Positions 14,529 through 16,750 of a DNA stretch of 16,750 bases are shown in pieces. Source of the DNA: SIG299 sp964541485 (lineage in GTDB: Bacteria; Bacillota; Clostridia; Lachnospirales; Lachnospiraceae); assembly GCA_964541485.1 (NCBI GenBank), contig CAZIQL010000054.1:1-16750 (forward strand). The letters are read 5' to 3'. The stretch's first letter is position 1, and every line of letters starts with the position of its first letter. Position numbers and translations under genes: made by a program. A model generated the notes under the pieces. That model made no database searches. It had not been told where the DNA came from and saw only the letters and a program-made list of their open reading frames with translations.

Positions 14529-14538
14529 CTAAAACTAT

Positions 14539-14567
14539 AGTCTAGCATAAATTGCCGGTTTTCACAA
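14539..14567 (-). promoter_or_regulatory. Promoter-like sequence of the efflux operon
   Basis: On the minus strand TTGTGA (14562-14567) and TAGACT (14539-14544) are 17 bases apart, and TGC before the -10 makes it an extended -10. Each hexamer matches four of six, so the promoter is probably modest and may need activation. Confidence 0.5.
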
Positions 14568-14571
14568 TTAC

Positions 14572-14622
14572 TATTTCCTACGCGGCTCTGATCTTTATAT
14601 CACTGTTCCATGTATTTCCTAC
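14572..14622 (-). promoter_or_regulatory. Paired TATTTCCTAC direct repeats upstream of the efflux promoter
   Basis: TATTTCCTAC occurs at 14572-14581 and 14613-14622, 41 bp apart (about four helical turns); after one differing base both continue with CG. The near copy ends four bases from the -35 and the far copy covers the araC-family stop codon. This placement suits an AraC-type activator, and the regulator gene lies just upstream. No terminator is seen in this gap, so read-through from the regulator is also possible. Confidence 0.4.
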
Positions 14623-15557
14623 TCGTAGGTTTCCTCCCTTTTCATCGTCCTGCCTGCCCGCCCGGTCGGCGTGGTACCAAACCGCTTGGCATAAGCTCTC
14701 GTAAAGGAGGAATAACTGCGAAAGCCCGAATTGAAACAGCTCTCGGTGGCACTACATCCTTGCCGGATGAAGTCTCTTGCACGAAGAAGACGACGTTCCG
14801 TCAGATAATCATAAATCGTCTGTCCGGTTTCCTCTTGAAACTGCCGCATCATATGATACTTACTGACATAAAACTGCTCTGCCAGTGCACCGATACTGAT
14901 TTCCTCGCTTAAGTGAGTGTCCAGATAGCGCATTATGTTGCGGATGCGTTCTTGTTGCGGTGTTTGCTTCAAAGGGCTCTTTCCTGTCTTCTTTTCCTCC
15001 GGTTCTTTCTCCATACTATGCAAGCCTCGTCCGATTTCCACAAGCAGTCGGAGTAAAAGTCCTTTGCATGCAATTTCTTTCCCATACACTTCCTCAGCCA
15101 GTTCTTTTTCCAACTTTTCCACAAGCGAAAACAGGCGCTTCCGCTCTTTCTCATCCGTGCGGAGTACGTGGAGTTCTTCCTGCTCGTCTTTTTGTCCATA
15201 TCCGAAGCTCTCTCCCCGGACTCCCTTAAAGATTTCCTCCAAGTCACACCCCTCCACCGAATTCTTCTTTAAAAACTCCGGCGAAATATACAGGATAATC
15301 CTCTCATACGGCATGCCCTTTTCAAACTCCGGGCGGTGCACCTGACGGCTTCCGATGAGCACAATATCTCCTGCCTGCAAGGTATACTTCTGTCCTTCTA
15401 CACTGTAATCTCCGGTGCCGGAACACAAAAACAACAACTTATGAAATTCGTGATAATGGTAATCCACCTTTGTGCCTTGTGCATCGCTCAGATGAAACAA
15501 CCGGAAGTCCGACAGCAGGTATCCTCGTTTTTCATACTCCTTACTACTTTCCGTCAT
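14619..15557 (-). CDS. AraC family transcriptional regulator with cupin N-terminus
   Basis: A 312-residue regulator. The ATG at 15557 is preferred to one 13 codons upstream because GAGAGGTG lies eight bases before it. The N-terminal cupin-like ligand domain (about 25-120) shows YHYHEFHKLLFLCSG, a YTLQAGDIVLI beta-turn and VHRPEF. A charged helical linker follows (about 125-205), then two helix-turn-helix motifs at about 210-305: the first around IGALAEQFYVSKYHMMRQF, the second around FRSYSSFTRAYAKRFGTTP, the usual AraC signature. The inducer is not predictable. It sits upstream of the four-gene efflux operon on the same strand and is divergent from a symporter gene, so it could regulate either side or itself. 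Confidence 0.93.
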   Translation of the reverse strand: MTESSKEYEKRGYLLSDFRLFHLSDAQGTKVDYHYHEFHKLLFLCSGTGDYSVEGQKYTLQAGDIVLIGSRQVHRPEFEKGMPYERIILYISPEFLKKNSVEGCDLEEIFKGVRGESFGYGQKDEQEELHVLRTDEKERKRLFSLVEKLEKELAEEVYGKEIACKGLLLRLLVEIGRGLHSMEKEPEEKKTGKSPLKQTPQQERIRNIMRYLDTHLSEEISIGALAEQFYVSKYHMMRQFQEETGQTIYDYLTERRLLRARDFIRQGCSATESCFNSGFRSYSSFTRAYAKRFGTTPTGRAGRTMKREETYE

Positions 15558-15582
15558 AAACACTTCACCTCTCCTCCAAAAC

Positions 15583-15628
15583 CGCACTATTTGCAATAAT
15601 CATAGCATAAAGTGCGTTTAATTTGCAA
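15583..15628. promoter_or_regulatory. Repeat-rich divergent control region between the AraC-type regulator and the symporter
   Basis: ATTTGCAA occurs at 15589-15596 and 15621-15628, 32 bp apart (about three helical turns). Interleaved with it, CGCACT (15583-15588) and AGTGCG (15611-15616) form an inverted repeat. The set overlaps the -35/-10 of the regulator promoter and precedes the symporter start, so it is a plausible operator for autoregulation and divergent control. Confidence 0.4.
15599..15628 (-). promoter_or_regulatory. Promoter of the AraC-type regulator
   Basis: On the minus strand TTGCAA (15623-15628, four of six) and TATGAT (15599-15604, five of six) are 18 bases apart, with TGC before the -10 forming an extended -10. 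The predicted start is about 35 bases before the ATG. Confidence 0.6.
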
Positions 15629-15639
15629 CTATTGCTGTG

Positions 15640-15645
15640 TAAAAT
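15640..15645 (+). promoter_or_regulatory. Possible -10 element of the symporter gene
   Basis: TAAAAT matches five of six -10 bases and lies about 40 bases before the symporter ATG. The hexamer 17 bases upstream (TTTAAT) is a poor -35, so the promoter would need an activator or the call is wrong. Confidence 0.3.
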
Positions 15646-15686
15646 AGAAGTATAGAAACCACTGGAACACATGGGAGGTAAACAAT

Positions 15687-16750
15687 ATGAAAAAACTGAT
15701 GAAGAATTATGGATTTATCATTTGTATGCTATTGGGAATCATTGCAGGCTGTATCGTAGGCTTTGCCGCTCCGGCCTTTGCCTCAAAGTTAAAACCGCTC
15801 GGTACCATTTTCATCAACCTGATGTTCTGCGTTGTTGTCCCTATGGTCTTCTGCTCCATCGCATCTGCCATTGCAAATATGCAAAGTGTGAAACGTGCCG
15901 GAAAGATCATGGGTGTTACCATTGCCACCTTCTGTTTGACTGCGGGCTTTGCAGCACTCATCATGTACCTGGTGGTCCGTATGATTCCGGTGGTGACCGG
16001 TTCCTACACCGTAGAAGTCGGTGAAGTCGGCGATACGCTCGGTCTTGCCGATATGATGATTAATTTCTTTACAAAACCTGACTTTGCAGAGCTCTGGAGC
16101 CGCAAGGCAATCCTTCCTCTCATTGTGGCAGCGATTTTATTCGGCTTTGGTGTTCAGTTAAATGGTGGCCCGGAAACAGCTACGGCAAAATTATTACAGG
16201 ATTTGACCGGATGCATTATGAAAACAGTGAAAATCATTACTTACTATGCACCGATTGGTTTCTTCGGATTTTTCGCTGACCTGGTTGCCACCTATGGTCC
16301 TGAACTGATTGGGGATTATAGCAGAACTCTGGTTATCTACTATGTGTTATGTTTTATCTATATGTTTACTGCATTTCCACTCTATGCTTATATCGGTGGT
16401 GGCAAGACTGGCGTAAAGGAAATGTTCCGGCACTTATTTAAGCCGGCAGCGGTTGCCTTTGGTACCTGTTCTTCCGTTGCAACCATCCCGACTAACATGG
16501 AAGCGGCAGAAGACACCGGTATATCAAAGGATGTTTCCGACATCGTGATGCCGCTTGGCGCAACGATGCACATGGACGGTTCCGCAATGTCTGCTATTAT
16601 CAAGGTTGCGTTTCTGTTTGGCATCTTTGGTATGGACTTTACGACCGGTCGCGCAATCGCTGCTATCTTCGTTGCTATCATCTCCTCCGTTGCCATGTCC
16701 GGCATCCCGGGAGGCGGCGGCACCGGTGAGCTTGCCCTGTGTACGATTTT
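15687..16750 (+). CDS. Dicarboxylate/amino acid:cation symporter (DAACS), 3' end beyond window
   Basis: A secondary transporter of the glutamate/dicarboxylate family (GltPh, GltP, DctA), importing an acidic or neutral amino acid or a dicarboxylate with sodium ions or protons. ATG at 15687 follows GGGAGG with good spacing. The 354 codons in the window give MKKLMKNYGFIICMLLGI, six to seven transmembrane helices, the HP1 serine loop as FGTCSSVATIPT, the TM7 motif as HMDGSAM in place of the usual NMDGT, and the HP2 tip as GIPGGGGTGELAL. The frame is open at the window edge; family length suggests about 40-70 residues are missing. It is divergent from the AraC-type gene across a 129-base gap. Substrate specificity is not predictable. 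Confidence 0.93.
   Translation, partial: MKKLMKNYGFIICMLLGIIAGCIVGFAAPAFASKLKPLGTIFINLMFCVVVPMVFCSIASAIANMQSVKRAGKIMGVTIATFCLTAGFAALIMYLVVRMIPVVTGSYTVEVGEVGDTLGLADMMINFFTKPDFAELWSRKAILPLIVAAILFGFGVQLNGGPETATAKLLQDLTGCIMKTVKIITYYAPIGFFGFFADLVATYGPELIGDYSRTLVIYYVLCFIYMFTAFPLYAYIGGGKTGVKEMFRHLFKPAAVAFGTCSSVATIPTNMEAAEDTGISKDVSDIVMPLGATMHMDGSAMSAIIKVAFLFGIFGMDFTTGRAIAAIFVAIISSVAMSGIPGGGGTGELALCTI

Noticed and set aside
14935..15345. Plus-strand open frame of 136 codons opposite the AraC-type regulator
   Set aside because: Serine-rich, low-complexity translation, no ribosome site, and fully antisense to a gene with clear AraC motifs; it is a shadow frame.
1..16750. CRISPR arrays, tRNA or rRNA genes, transposases, toxin-antitoxin or phage-defence genes
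   Set aside because: No regularly spaced repeats, no cloverleaf or rRNA signature and no matching protein family were seen on either strand.

Overview
The window looks like chromosomal DNA from a Gram-positive anaerobe of the Clostridia, most likely a Lachnospiraceae member (Roseburia/Agathobacter-like). This rests on strong AGGAGG-type ribosome binding sites, moderate GC, sigma-A-like promoters, and the protein families present: a small DUF6145-like protein next to a type III pantothenate kinase and a DusB-type tRNA-dihydrouridine synthase, a LiaF-like membrane protein, and YcgR-like PilZ proteins. The assignment comes from family recognition, not from a database search. There is no rRNA, tRNA, CRISPR array, transposase, phage gene or recognisable defence system here.

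Layout, left to right. (1) 16-2148, minus strand: a tightly coupled housekeeping operon, DUF6145-like protein > coaX > dusB. (2) 2305-3072, minus: a single-gene LiaF-like envelope-stress protein with its own promoter and terminator. Three 7-bp direct repeats at 11-bp spacing lie directly upstream of its -35 box, as expected for an OmpR/PhoB-type response-regulator site. (3) 3256-5104, minus: a stomatin/SPFH membrane protein gene translationally coupled to argF (ornithine carbamoyltransferase), with a promoter before and a terminator after. (4) 5243-6895, minus: a 550-residue protein that resembles the (alpha/alpha)-toroid plus beta-sandwich polysaccharide lyases. Just upstream is a 32-codon fragment that reads as the C-terminus of a ROK-family glucokinase, apparently all that remains of a deleted gene. 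(5) 7173-8465, plus: two tandem paralogous YcgR-like PilZ proteins, both with intact c-di-GMP-binding motifs, behind a good extended -10 promoter. (6) 8469-8653: a 185-bp imperfect palindrome between converging genes. (7) 8666-14440, minus: an efflux operon encoding an EamA/DMT permease, a MATE transporter and the two halves of a heterodimeric ABC exporter, all with overlapping or abutting junctions. (8) 14619-15557, minus: a cupin-AraC family regulator immediately upstream of the efflux operon. (9) 15687 to the right edge, plus: a dicarboxylate/amino acid:cation symporter (DAACS), divergent from the AraC gene and cut by the window end.

How the parts may work together. The AraC regulator sits between the efflux operon and the symporter and could control either or both; repeated sequence motifs occur in both promoter regions. 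The PilZ pair implies c-di-GMP signalling, but its output cannot be read from this window. I did not find a clear new multi-gene system. The most interesting observations are the ROK-glucokinase remnant, the 185-bp palindrome, the 11-bp-phased repeats before the liaF-like gene, the PilZ duplication that includes its leader, and the repeat-rich control region of the AraC/efflux cluster.
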